Assembly: GCA_017622795.1 (NCBI GenBank)
Contig: JAGAQI010000063.1
Coordinates: 1 to 38,126 of the forward strand
DNA length: 38,126 nucleotides
Direction: 5' to 3'
Origin: Lachnospiraceae bacterium
GTDB lineage: Bacteria > Bacillota > Clostridia > Lachnospirales > Lachnospiraceae
Shown here: positions 24,680 through 33,408 of the stretch, piece by piece
How the letters are laid out: each line of letters opens with the position of its first letter
Position numbering within the stretch: the stretch's first letter is position 1
Made by a program: the position numbers and the translations under genes
The notes under the pieces: generated by a model
What the model was told of the DNA's origin: nothing
The model's database searches: none
Seen by the model: the letters and a program-made list of their open reading frames with translations, nothing else

Positions 24680-26036
24680 AGAAAAGACAATTGTGATGAC
24701 AAAGGGAAATCCCTATAAGCTGATTTTGCAGTTTGCCCTTCCTTTGATGCTGGGAAATATATTCCAGCAAATGTATACCCTGGTGGATACCATGGTGGTG
24801 GGAAAGGGTGTAGGTGTAGATGCCCTTGCAGCGGTGGGAGCATCGGACTGGCTTAACTGGATGAGCCTCGGAATGTTGTCGGGGATTGCCCAAGGATTTT
24901 CTATTCCGATGGCCCAGGAATTCGGTGCCGGACATAAAGAAAAGCTTAGAAAAACCATCGGCAATGCCATAGTATTATCGGCAGTATGTGCAGTGGTGTT
25001 GGTTGTTGTCCTGCAGACAGCAGCACTTCCGGTACTGAAGCTGTTAAAAACCCCGGAAGAAATCCTGCCGACGGCATTGTTGTATATCCGGATTTTCTTT
25101 GCAGGCATTCCTGTTTCCATGGCATACAATGTGCTGGCAGCAACCCTGCGTGCCATGGGTGACGGAAAATCGCCGTTGTACGCCATGGTGGTGGCCTCAA
25201 TTACCAACATTGTGTTGGATATTGTATTCGTAATTGTTTTGCCGTTCGGAGTTGCAGGTGCGGCGGCAGCCACATTGATTGCACAGCTGGTGGCAGCCGT
25301 TTACTGTTATATTGCATTAAGCCGTATCGGCGGTTTGAAATTACAAAAAGAAGATTTTATTCCGAAAACATACCGTATCGTTCATTTACTGAAGCTTTCC
25401 ATGCCGTTAGCCTTCCAAAACTGCATCATTTGCATTGGCGGCATGATTGTACAGTTTGTGGTAAACGGATTTGGTGTATTGTTTATTGCGGGTTATACAG
25501 CCACCAATAAGTTGTACGGACTGCTTGAAATGGCTGCGGTGTCCTTTGGCTATGCCATTTCCACTTATGTGGGACAGAACGTAGGTGCCGAGAAATTTAA
25601 GCGGTTAAGAAGCGGACATATTGCATCCTTAGTGGTTTCCCTGGCAACTTCTGTTGTAATCACAACAGTAATGCTGTTTTTTGGTAAAGTGTTTATCGGA
25701 ATGTTTTTATCCGGAACTGTGGAAGAAGTGGAAATGGCAGGTGAAGTTGCCTGGAGATATTTATTGTTCATGAGTCTTGCTTTACCGGCATTATATTTAC
25801 TTTATGTTTACCGTTCTGCACTGCAGGGGATGGGAAATACATTGATCCCGATGCTGTCCGGAATTTTGGAATTTATTATGCGTACCGGTATGGTTTTGGG
25901 ATTAACAAGACTGATTGGCAGTGACGGAATATTCTGGGCGGAAATTTCTGCCTGGATTGGCGCAGCAGTATTGCTTGGAATCAGTTACTATGTGATAATG
26001 GCAAAGAAATATAAAAAAGAGGAGGCAACGGTATAA
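24672..26036 (+). CDS. MATE-family multidrug efflux transporter
   Basis: The 454-residue protein has twelve membrane segments; GNPYKLILQFALPLMLGNIFQQMY is the typical N-terminus and the segment AATLRAMGDGKSPLYAMV marks the middle loop. It uses a Na+ or H+ gradient to export cationic drugs or metabolites. A longer in-frame start at 24627 lies inside the EamA gene and has no ribosome site; GGGAGG is nine bases before 24672. The stop overlaps the next start (TAATG). Confidence 0.93.
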   Translation: MSKEKTIVMTKGNPYKLILQFALPLMLGNIFQQMYTLVDTMVVGKGVGVDALAAVGASDWLNWMSLGMLSGIAQGFSIPMAQEFGAGHKEKLRKTIGNAIVLSAVCAVVLVVVLQTAALPVLKLLKTPEEILPTALLYIRIFFAGIPVSMAYNVLAATLRAMGDGKSPLYAMVVASITNIVLDIVFVIVLPFGVAGAAAATLIAQLVAAVYCYIALSRIGGLKLQKEDFIPKTYRIVHLLKLSMPLAFQNCIICIGGMIVQFVVNGFGVLFIAGYTATNKLYGLLEMAAVSFGYAISTYVGQNVGAEKFKRLRSGHIASLVVSLATSVVITTVMLFFGKVFIGMFLSGTVEEVEMAGEVAWRYLLFMSLALPALYLLYVYRSALQGMGNTLIPMLSGILEFIMRTGMVLGLTRLIGSDGIFWAEISAWIGAAVLLGISYYVIMAKKYKKEEATV

Positions 26037-27796
26037 TGAAACAGCTGCTCCGGTTTATGAAGCATTATAAGAAAGAGACGGTTCTGGCACCTTTGTTTAA
26101 GATGTTGGAAGCTTCCTTTGAATTATTTGTGCCGTTAGTTATGGCGGCGATTGTAGATCAGGGTATTAAAAATGCGGATATTCCGTATATCCTTAAAATG
26201 GGTCTGGTGCTGGTGGCACTGGCTCTGATTGGTTTGGCAACGGCGGCAACGGCCCAGTACTTTTCCGCAAGAGCCGCGGTTGGTTTTGCAGCAGAACTCA
26301 AGCATGCATTGTTTGACCATATCCAATCCATGAACTATGCGGAAACCGATAAAACCGGAACTTCTACGCTGATTACCCGTCTTACCAGTGACGTAAATCA
26401 GGTACAGTCCGGTGTGAATTTGGTACTCCGTTTGTTTTTACGTTCCCCGATTGTAGTGTTTGGTGCCATGATTATGGCATTTACCATTGATGTTAAGGCG
26501 GCGCTTATTTTTGTAGTTACCATTCCTGCGCTGTCTGTCGTAGTATTCGGCATCATGTTAGTCAGCATTCCGCTGTATAAAAAGGTGCAGGCAGCACTGG
26601 ATAAGGTGCTTGGCATTACAAGGGAAAACTTAAGCGGTGTCCGTGTTATCCGTGCTTTCAGCAGGGAAGAGGAAGAAGTGGAGATGTTTGCGGGCTATAA
26701 TGTTTCCCTGATGGACATCCAAAACTTTGTCGGTAAAATATCTGCTTTGATGAATCCGGTAACGTACATCATCGTCAATGTGGCAACCATTGTATTGATT
26801 TACACCGGTGCCGTGCAGGTAGACGAAGGTATTTTAACCCAGGGTGAAGTAATTGCTCTGGTAAATTATATGTCCCAGATTTTAGTGGAACTCGTAAAGC
26901 TGGCGAACCTGATAATTACGGTAACCAAGGCGGTGGCCTGCGGCAACCGCATCCAGACGGTATTTGAACAGCCGTCCGGCATGAAGGTATACACTGAAGA
27001 AGAAGCCTTGGCTGCTGCACGCAGCGTGCAGGCGGATTCTGTAAAGTCAAAGGATGCCAAGGTGGTTTTCGAGCATACAAACCTCTGTTATCCGGGAGCA
27101 GGTGCAGATTCCCTGATTGATATTCATGTGGAAATTAAAAAGGGCGAAACCGTGGGTGTAATCGGCGGCACCGGTTCCGGTAAGTCTTCCCTGGTACAGC
27201 TGATTCCGCGTTTTTATGATGCCACGGCGGGCCGTGTGCTGGTGGACGGCAAGGATGTAAAAACCTACGAACCGGAAGTGCTTCGGGATAAAATCGGTAT
27301 GGTACCGCAGAAGGCAGTCCTGTTCAGGGGAACCATCCGGGATAATATCCGATGGGGCAAGGAAGATGCTTCCGATGAAGAAATCAGAGCGGCATTACAG
27401 GCTGCACAGGCCCTTGATTTCGTAGAGGACAAAAACGGGAAGCTTGATTTTGAAGTGGCTCAGGGAGGTAAGAACTTATCCGGCGGACAAAAGCAGCGTC
27501 TTACCATTGCAAGAGCTCTGGTAATGCAGCCGGAAATCCTGATTCTGGATGACAGTGCTTCTGCTCTTGACTATGCAACGGATGCAGCGCTTCGTAAGTC
27601 GATTAAAGAACTGGATCCGGAAATGACGGTGTTTATTGTATCCCAAAGAACAGCTTCCGTGCTTCATGCAGATAAAATCATTGTGCTGGAAGATGGCGAG
27701 GTGGCAGGCATCGGAACTCACAAAGAGTTGCTGGAAAGCTGCCCTGTTTATAAAGAAATTCATGATTCCCAAATCTCGAAGGGAGGTCAGGAATAA
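26036..27796 (+). CDS. ABC exporter half-transporter, degenerate-site subunit of a heterodimer
   Basis: The 586-residue type IV exporter has six membrane helices (to about residue 310) and an ATPase domain. Walker A contains Lys383 (GGTGSGKSS), the signature is LSGGQ (481-485) and Walker B ends Asp505. The catalytic-Glu position is Asp506 (LDDSASALD) and the H-loop His is Gln537 (VSQRTAS), so this subunit contributes the weak ATP site. That asymmetry is known in heterodimeric multidrug exporters. The partner begins at the stop codon (TAATG overlap). GAGGAGG precedes the start by eight bases, inside the MATE gene. Confidence 0.94.
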   Translation: MKQLLRFMKHYKKETVLAPLFKMLEASFELFVPLVMAAIVDQGIKNADIPYILKMGLVLVALALIGLATAATAQYFSARAAVGFAAELKHALFDHIQSMNYAETDKTGTSTLITRLTSDVNQVQSGVNLVLRLFLRSPIVVFGAMIMAFTIDVKAALIFVVTIPALSVVVFGIMLVSIPLYKKVQAALDKVLGITRENLSGVRVIRAFSREEEEVEMFAGYNVSLMDIQNFVGKISALMNPVTYIIVNVATIVLIYTGAVQVDEGILTQGEVIALVNYMSQILVELVKLANLIITVTKAVACGNRIQTVFEQPSGMKVYTEEEALAAARSVQADSVKSKDAKVVFEHTNLCYPGAGADSLIDIHVEIKKGETVGVIGGTGSGKSSLVQLIPRFYDATAGRVLVDGKDVKTYEPEVLRDKIGMVPQKAVLFRGTIRDNIRWGKEDASDEEIRAALQAAQALDFVEDKNGKLDFEVAQGGKNLSGGQKQRLTIARALVMQPEILILDDSASALDYATDAALRKSIKELDPEMTVFIVSQRTASVLHADKIIVLEDGEVAGIGTHKELLESCPVYKEIHDSQISKGGQE

Positions 27797-29532
27797 TGGC
27801 AAAGAAATTAAATGTCCGGAAGGACACCATGAAGCAGATGCTTCAGTATGTAAAAAAGCACAGCCTGTTTGTGATTTTCTCCATTTTATTTGCAGCAGTT
27901 TCTGTGGCATTGACCTTGTATGTGCCGATTTTAATCGGTGATGCCGTAGACTTAATTGTGGCACCCGGAAAGGTAGCTTTTGACGAGATTCTGCATATCC
28001 TGCTTGTAATAGGCGTGTGTATCGGAATTACCGGTATCGCCCAGTGGATTATGAATATTTGTAACAACCGTATTACGTATCAGGTGGTACATGATATCCG
28101 AAAGGATGCTTTTGATAAGCTGCAGATTTTACCGTTAAAGTATATTGATGGACATTCCCAGGGGGAAATTGTCAGCCGCATCATTGCGGATGTGGACCAG
28201 TTTGCAGACGGTTTACTGATGGGCTTTACCCAGTTTTTTACCGGTATAGTTACCATTGTCGGAACTCTTTTGTTTATGCTTACCATCCATCCGGGTATTA
28301 CGGTGGTAGTCATTGTGATTACACCGGTATCTTTGTTTGTGGCGGCATTTATTGCGAAAAACACTTATGATATGTTTCAGCAGCAATCGAAGGCAAGAGG
28401 GGAACAAACAGCCTTGATTGACGAAATGATTGGAAATAAAAAAATTGTGCAGGCTTTTGGAAGGGAAGAGCAGGTACTTGGACAATTTGATGATATTAAC
28501 GAAAAGTTAAGGAAGTGTTCCCTGAAGGCGATTTTCTTTTCTTCTTTGACTAATCCTTGTACCCGTTTTGTCAACAGCCTGGTATATGCGGCAGTCGGTA
28601 TTTACGGTGCGGTTTTGGCAATCAGCGGCGGCATCAGCGTTGGTCAGCTGACCTCCTTTTTAAGCTACGCCAACCAGTATACCAAGCCGTTTAATGAAAT
28701 TTCCGGCGTTATTACGGAACTTCAGAATGCCCTGGCTTGTGCGGCAAGAATTTTTGACTTTATCAATGAGACTCCGCAACCGGAAGAAAAGAAAGAAGAA
28801 CTTACCGCCAACGGTCACGTGGAACTGAATAATGTTAATTTCTCTTATGTGGAAGAAAAGCCGTTGATTCAAAATTTTAATTTAAAGGTGAAACCGGGTC
28901 AGCGTGTTGCTATTGTGGGCCTTACCGGATGCGGTAAAACTACGGTGATTAACCTACTGATGCGTTTTTATGATGTGAATTCCGGAAGCATTGAAGTGGC
29001 AGAAAAGGATATCCGGGAAGTTACAAGAAAAAGTCTCAGAACATCTTTTGGTATGGTACTGCAGGATACCTGGTTAAGGGCGGGAACCATCCGGGATAAC
29101 ATAGCCATGGGCAATCCGGATGCAACGCTGGATGAGGTGATTGTGGCGGCCAAGGCGGCACATGCCCACAGCTTTATCAAGCGTTTGCCAAAGGGTTATG
29201 ATACGGTGATAGGAGAGGACGGCGGAAGTTTGTCCCAGGGACAGAAGCAGCTGCTTTGCATTGCCAGGGTAATGCTTTGCCTGCCGCCGATGTTGATTCT
29301 TGACGAAGCAACCTCCTCCATTGATACCAGAACCGAAATCCGCATCCAGAAAGCGTTTGCAACTATGATGCAGGGCAGAACCAGCTTTATTGTTGCCCAT
29401 CGTTTGTCTACAATTATGGAAGCAGATACCATTTTGGTAATGAAGGACGGAAATATTATTGAACAGGGAAATCACGAAGAATTATTGGCAAAGGGCGGCT
29501 TTTATACCACCTTGTACAACAGCCAGTTCTAA
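27796..29532 (+). CDS. ABC exporter half-transporter, catalytic partner
   Basis: The 578-residue protein has the same fold as its upstream neighbour. Walker A contains Lys381 (GLTGCGKTT), Walker B has Asp503-Glu504 (LDEATSS) and the H-loop His535 (VAHRLST) is intact, giving a consensus catalytic site. Its signature is LSQGQ (479-483), with Gln replacing the first Gly, and would face the degenerate site of the partner. The two genes overlap by one base and should form a drug, lipid or peptide exporter. A strong terminator follows. Confidence 0.94.
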   Translation: MAKKLNVRKDTMKQMLQYVKKHSLFVIFSILFAAVSVALTLYVPILIGDAVDLIVAPGKVAFDEILHILLVIGVCIGITGIAQWIMNICNNRITYQVVHDIRKDAFDKLQILPLKYIDGHSQGEIVSRIIADVDQFADGLLMGFTQFFTGIVTIVGTLLFMLTIHPGITVVVIVITPVSLFVAAFIAKNTYDMFQQQSKARGEQTALIDEMIGNKKIVQAFGREEQVLGQFDDINEKLRKCSLKAIFFSSLTNPCTRFVNSLVYAAVGIYGAVLAISGGISVGQLTSFLSYANQYTKPFNEISGVITELQNALACAARIFDFINETPQPEEKKEELTANGHVELNNVNFSYVEEKPLIQNFNLKVKPGQRVAIVGLTGCGKTTVINLLMRFYDVNSGSIEVAEKDIREVTRKSLRTSFGMVLQDTWLRAGTIRDNIAMGNPDATLDEVIVAAKAAHAHSFIKRLPKGYDTVIGEDGGSLSQGQKQLLCIARVMLCLPPMLILDEATSSIDTRTEIRIQKAFATMMQGRTSFIVAHRLSTIMEADTILVMKDGNIIEQGNHEELLAKGGFYTTLYNSQF

Positions 29533-29557
29533 ATTTGCGATTGCTTTTTGCGCAAAG

Positions 29558-29612
29558 AAAAAACACATTCCAACGCAGTTCTTAACCGGGAATCTGCGTG
29601 GAATGTGTTTTT
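29558..29612. terminator. Bidirectional terminator between the ABC pair and the PilZ genes
   Basis: Stem AAAAACACATTCCA-A-CGCAG pairs with CTGCGTGGAATGTGTTTTT, about 19 bp with one bulge. A-rich and T-rich flanks serve both converging transcripts. Confidence 0.9.
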
Positions 29613-29614
29613 GA

Positions 29615-30253
29615 TTACTTAATACCCATTTTTGCTTTTTGTTTTTCCTGCTGCAGGTGCATAAGGAAACCTACCAGCCGGTTATTCTTTTCGATAAACT
29701 TGCAACCGTATAAACGGTCCTGACGGTTTTCGAATTCCTGAATACGGATAATTTGGGCGCTGAGCTGAAGCTCGGTGCCTTTTTTTATAGTAAGATGCAG
29801 GCGGACGGTTCTGCCCACGTCAAACTCTTCTTTTGAAAAATACGCCATGCCGCTTTCGCTGATATCTTTTAAATGAATCTGATAGTTCTTTGGTCCTTGG
29901 GCGGAGAACGCGGTAAGCGTCATTTGCTCACCGATATAAACGCGGTAAGAACCGCGGCGGTTTAAGATTTCTGCATCACCCACCAGTTCGGCACTGTGGT
30001 ATATTTTTTTCTCGTAGCGGACAGCTTTCAGTTTAATGTTTTTCCAGCTAAATACCTGGTTTTCACCCACATAAAGCAGATTAACCATACAGTTTGGCGG
30101 GAAACCGACTACTTTTCCGTTGATTTGGATTGGGGTTAACAGAACGGTGGTGCCCACAACCTGTTCCACTGCGGAAAGGAGAGTGGTTTTTTTACCGTTC
30201 ATCATAACTTCCAGTTCTACGCTATGTTCCAGTTCTAATTCAGCAGCGGTCAT
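29615..30253 (-). CDS. PilZ-domain protein (YcgR-like), paralog 2
   Basis: The 212-residue protein has a YcgR-like N-terminal beta domain (about residues 1-95) and a C-terminal PilZ domain. The c-di-GMP-binding motifs are present: R100-GSY-R104 in NRRGSYRVYIGE and D130-ISES-G135. PilZ proteins bind cyclic di-GMP and alter motility, matrix or surface functions by contacting partners. GGAGG lies seven bases before the start. The gene is 18 bases behind a close paralog and shares its promoter. No diguanylate cyclase or flagellar gene is in the window. Confidence 0.9.
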   Translation of the reverse strand: MTAAELELEHSVELEVMMNGKKTTLLSAVEQVVGTTVLLTPIQINGKVVGFPPNCMVNLLYVGENQVFSWKNIKLKAVRYEKKIYHSAELVGDAEILNRRGSYRVYIGEQMTLTAFSAQGPKNYQIHLKDISESGMAYFSKEEFDVGRTVRLHLTIKKGTELQLSAQIIRIQEFENRQDRLYGCKFIEKNNRLVGFLMHLQQEKQKAKMGIK

Positions 30254-30271
30254 AATTGGCCTCCATTAGTG

Positions 30272-30922
30272 TTATCGTTTGTTTATAAGTCCCAGTTTTC
30301 TTCTTTGTTGTTCCTGTTGGATATTCATCAGGTAGCTGCTTAAAAATTTGCTCTTTTCTGTAAACTTGCAGCCGTACAGAAACGTAGTGCTTCGGTTTGG
30401 ATTTTCACGTTTCCAAAGGATTTTTGCACGGAGAATCAGTTCGTGACCATTTGTTAAACGTAATTGCAGATGTACGGTACGTCCTACTTCAAAGTGGTCT
30501 TTGGACATGTAGCACATGCCGGTTTCACTGATGTCTCTGAGAATAATTTCATATAATTTTGTGTCGGTATTGGTGCGGTGGTAAATGAATCTGGTTTCAC
30601 CGATATAAACGCGGTAAGCTCCGCGGCGGTTTAGTACAATGGCATTGCCCGGTAATTCTACACTGTGGTAGATGTTTCCGCGATAGCGGACGGCTTTGAC
30701 GGTAATATTACTCCAGCAAAAAACCTGTCCCTCCTCTGGGTAAAGGAGGTTTACGGTAAGATATGCCGGGAAGCCGACGATTTTACCATCCAGATGAATT
30801 GGAGTCAGCAACACACTGTTTTTTATCATACCCTCTACCGAGGTAAGAAGGGTTGTTTTTCTTCCATCATGCAGTATTTCCAGCTCGACAGAATGAGCCA
30901 TTTCGAAATCGGTAAGTCTCAT
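30272..30922 (-). CDS. PilZ-domain protein (YcgR-like), paralog 1
   Basis: The 216-residue protein aligns with its downstream neighbour without gaps over at least the first 150 residues, including R100-GAY-R104 and D130-ISET-G135. I choose the second ATG at 30922: GGGGAG lies seven bases upstream of it, and from it the N-terminus lines up with the paralog; the ATG at 30937 would place this ribosome site inside the gene. It is the first gene of a two-gene unit read from 30985-31014. Recent duplication followed by divergence is the simplest origin. Confidence 0.9.
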   Translation of the reverse strand: MRLTDFEMAHSVELEILHDGRKTTLLTSVEGMIKNSVLLTPIHLDGKIVGFPAYLTVNLLYPEEGQVFCWSNITVKAVRYRGNIYHSVELPGNAIVLNRRGAYRVYIGETRFIYHRTNTDTKLYEIILRDISETGMCYMSKDHFEVGRTVHLQLRLTNGHELILRAKILWKRENPNRSTTFLYGCKFTEKSKFLSSYLMNIQQEQQRRKLGLINKR

Positions 30923-30984
30923 TGGTTTTCTCCCCATTGTACGCTATCAATGCGGTTTTGTAAGTTTACGCCACACCACTTTAT

Positions 30985-31014
30985 ATTATACAATAGAACT
31001 TCTTGGAAAATCAA
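30985..31014 (-). promoter_or_regulatory. Promoter for the two PilZ genes
   Basis: On the minus strand TTGATT (31009-31014), an 18-base spacer and a perfect TATAAT (30985-30990), about 62 bases before the start. Confidence 0.75.
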
Positions 31015-31057
31015 TAGAAACAGGAGAATAAAATTTTATTAATTTCACAAGAAACTA

Positions 31058-31086
31058 TTGAAAGATGTTGAAAAATGCGGTACACT
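31058..31086 (+). promoter_or_regulatory. Promoter for the SPFH gene
   Basis: TTGAAA at 31058-31063, a 17-base spacer and TACACT at 31081-31086, divergent from the PilZ promoter and 54 bases before the start. Confidence 0.65.
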
Positions 31087-31140
31087 AAAGCGGTAAAGAA
31101 ACTATAATGGGAGATTCCCACAAAAAAAGGAGGATACATA

Positions 31141-32058
31141 ATGGAAGTTATCATTATTATTGTTGTATTGTTATTGCTGGTGTTATTTGCATCCTGTATC
31201 AAAATTGTACCGCAGGCACAGGCTTTTGTTCTGGAGCGTTTGGGCGGTTATGCAGCAACCTGGGATGTAGGTATCCACATGAAGCTGCCTATCATTGATA
31301 AGGTGGCAAAGAAAGTTGTTTTAAAAGAGCAGGTAGTAGATTTCGCTCCGCAGCCGGTTATCACAAAGGATAACGTAACTATGAGAATTGATACCGTAGT
31401 ATTTTTCCAGATTACTGACCCTAAGTTATTTGCGTACGGCGTAGAAAACCCAATCATGGCAATTGAAAACTTAACAGCAACGACACTTCGTAACATCATT
31501 GGTGATCTGGAACTGGATGAAACCTTAACCTCCAGAGAAGTTATTAACACCAAGATGCGTTCTGCCCTTGACGTGGCAACCGACCCATGGGGCATTAAGG
31601 TAAATCGCGTAGAATTAAAGAACATCATTCCGCCGGCAGCAATCCAGGATGCCATGGAAAAGCAGATGAAGGCAGAACGTGAACGCCGTGAAGCAATTCT
31701 TATTGCAGAAGGTGAAAAGAAGTCCACCATTCTCGTTGCAGAAGGTAAGAAGGAATCCGCAATTCTGGAAGCAGAGGCAGAAAAGGAAGCAGCAATCCTT
31801 CGCGCAGAAGCAAAGAAGGAAGCTATGATCCGTGAAGCGGAAGGTCAGGCAGAAGCAATCCGTGCCGTACAGCAGGCAAATGCAGAAGGTATCCGCTACT
31901 TAAATGAAGCAAATCCAAATGCGGCAGTTCTTCAGTTAAAGAGCCTGGAAGCATTTGCTAAGGCAGCAGACGGTCAGGCAACAAAGATTATCATTCCATC
32001 CGAAATCCAGGGTGTTGCCGGTCTTGCAAAGTCTGTAATGGAAGTTGCAGGTAAGTAA
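31141..32058 (+). CDS. SPFH/band-7 (stomatin/prohibitin-like) membrane protein
   Basis: The 305-residue protein has an N-terminal membrane helix (about residues 3-21), a band-7 domain (about 22-180; KIVPQAQAFVLERLGGY and the MRIDTVVFFQITDP segment) and a long Ala/Glu/Lys-rich helix (about 180-255) built of repeated EAEAEKEAAI-type units that forms the oligomer cage. Such proteins organise membrane microdomains and hold proteases or other partners. AAGGAGG lies six bases before the start. No NfeD-type protease gene accompanies it, which is the usual partner of one subgroup; argF follows after 24 bases. Confidence 0.93.
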   Translation: MEVIIIIVVLLLLVLFASCIKIVPQAQAFVLERLGGYAATWDVGIHMKLPIIDKVAKKVVLKEQVVDFAPQPVITKDNVTMRIDTVVFFQITDPKLFAYGVENPIMAIENLTATTLRNIIGDLELDETLTSREVINTKMRSALDVATDPWGIKVNRVELKNIIPPAAIQDAMEKQMKAERERREAILIAEGEKKSTILVAEGKKESAILEAEAEKEAAILRAEAKKEAMIREAEGQAEAIRAVQQANAEGIRYLNEANPNAAVLQLKSLEAFAKAADGQATKIIIPSEIQGVAGLAKSVMEVAGK

Positions 32059-32082
32059 TACAAACGGAAGGTAGAAAGATAC

Positions 32083-33018
32083 ATGAATTTAAAAGGACGT
32101 TCATTTTTAACATTAAAAGATTTTACAGCAGAAGAAATTTTAGGCTTAATTGATTTGGCAGCAGATTTAAAAGCCAAGAAAAAGCAGGGAATCACCGGTG
32201 ACAGTTTAAAGGGAAAAAACATTGCTCTTATTTTTGAAAAGCCATCCACAAGAACCCGTTCCGCATTTACGGTAGGCTGTTTGGATGAAGGCGGTCATCC
32301 GGAATACATGAGCCGTGAGGATATCCAGCTTGGTCATAAGGAAAGTGTGGAAGATACCGCAAGAGTTCTCGGCCGTATCTTTGACGGCATCCAGTTCCGC
32401 GGTTTTAAACAGGAAACCGTAGAAAAACTGGCACAGTACAGCGGAGTTCCGGTATGGAACGGTCTCACCGATGAATATCATCCGACCCAGATTTTAGCAG
32501 ACTTCCTTACCATGAAGGAACAGTTTGGTTATATAAAAGGATTAAAACTTGTATTTGTAGGTGATGGCCGTAACAACATGGCAAACAGCTTAATGATTGG
32601 TTCCGCTAAGGTAGGCGTACATTTTACCATTCTTGCACCAAAGTCTCTTTGGCCGCAGCAGGAGCTGGTAGACTTATGCCGTGAATATGCGAAGGAGTCC
32701 GGCAGTGTAATCGAAATTTCCGATGACCTTGAAGCAGTTAAGGATGCAGATGCAGTTTACACCGATGTTTGGTGCTCTATGGGCGAAGAAGATAAGGCAG
32801 CAGAGCGTGTGGCAATTCTTCGTCCGTATCAGGTAAATCAGGAATTGATGGACAAAACCGGTAAGGACTCCACCATTTTCTTGCATTGTCTCCCTGCGGT
32901 AAAGGGCAACGAAGTAAGCGAGGATATTTTCGATAAGTTTGCAGACGTTGTGTTTGACGAAGCAGAAAACCGTATGCACACCATTAAGGCAGTTATGGTT
33001 GCTACTCTTGGAAAGTAA
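32083..33018 (+). CDS. argF: Ornithine carbamoyltransferase
   Basis: The 311-residue cytoplasmic enzyme makes citrulline from ornithine and carbamoyl phosphate. STRTR (55-59) binds carbamoyl phosphate, [13 protein letters not shown] is the linker motif, and HCLPA (268-272) positions ornithine through Cys269. The length is normal. It could be the biosynthetic (argF) or catabolic (arcB) form; no arginine deiminase or carbamate kinase gene is adjacent, favouring argF. It follows the SPFH gene by 24 bases without a terminator and precedes a small membrane protein by five. Confidence 0.95.
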   Translation: MNLKGRSFLTLKDFTAEEILGLIDLAADLKAKKKQGITGDSLKGKNIALIFEKPSTRTRSAFTVGCLDEGGHPEYMSREDIQLGHKESVEDTARVLGRIFDGIQFRGFKQETVEKLAQYSGVPVWNGLTDEYHPTQILADFLTMKEQFGYIKGLKLVFVGDGRNNMANSLMIGSAKVGVHFTILAPKSLWPQQELVDLCREYAKESGSVIEISDDLEAVKDADAVYTDVWCSMGEEDKAAERVAILRPYQVNQELMDKTGKDSTIFLHCLPAVKGNEVSEDIFDKFADVVFDEAENRMHTIKAVMVATLGK

Positions 33019-33023
33019 ATATC

Positions 33024-33305
33024 ATGTTAAAAAAAATCCAAAACTTTTTAAAAAACAAAGAGGCAGTAGTTGATACTGCCAATCTGATACTGGGGCTGTT
33101 AATGTTAACAGCCCTGGTTGTTTTCTGGAAAACCGGAAGTAAAATTTCCATGTTTACTATTATATTTTGCGGCGGTGTCATGAATTTGAGTAATGGATAC
33201 CGTTATCTGCATCAGAAGGACCGGAAACAAATGGGTTATTCCATGCTTCTTTTTGGTGCGGTAATTCTGGTGCTGGGGGTTGTGCTTGTTGTACTTTCCT
33301 TCTAA
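33024..33305 (+). CDS. Small membrane protein of unknown function
   Basis: The protein has 93 residues with a basic N-terminus (KKIQNFLKNKE), three hydrophobic segments (about residues 17-33, 38-55 and 69-92) and a basic loop HQKDRKQ between the second and third. It starts five bases after argF, inside the same transcript. The ribosome site is poor, so expression may depend on coupling. I recognise no family. Confidence 0.65.
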   Translation: MLKKIQNFLKNKEAVVDTANLILGLLMLTALVVFWKTGSKISMFTIIFCGGVMNLSNGYRYLHQKDRKQMGYSMLLFGAVILVLGVVLVVLSF

Positions 33306-33326
33306 TTTTTCTAATGAAACTCTAAT

Positions 33327-33355
33327 TTGCCTTTTTGCTTCTCTTGTTATATGAT
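33327..33355 (+). promoter_or_regulatory. Promoter for the LiaF-like gene
   Basis: TTGCCT at 33327-33332, a 17-base spacer and TATGAT at 33350-33355, 53 bases before the start. Confidence 0.6.
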
Positions 33356-33408
33356 AGAGTCAGGAAAACAAAAGGGGACGAAAAAAGATCATTTGACAGG
33401 AGGCTTAT

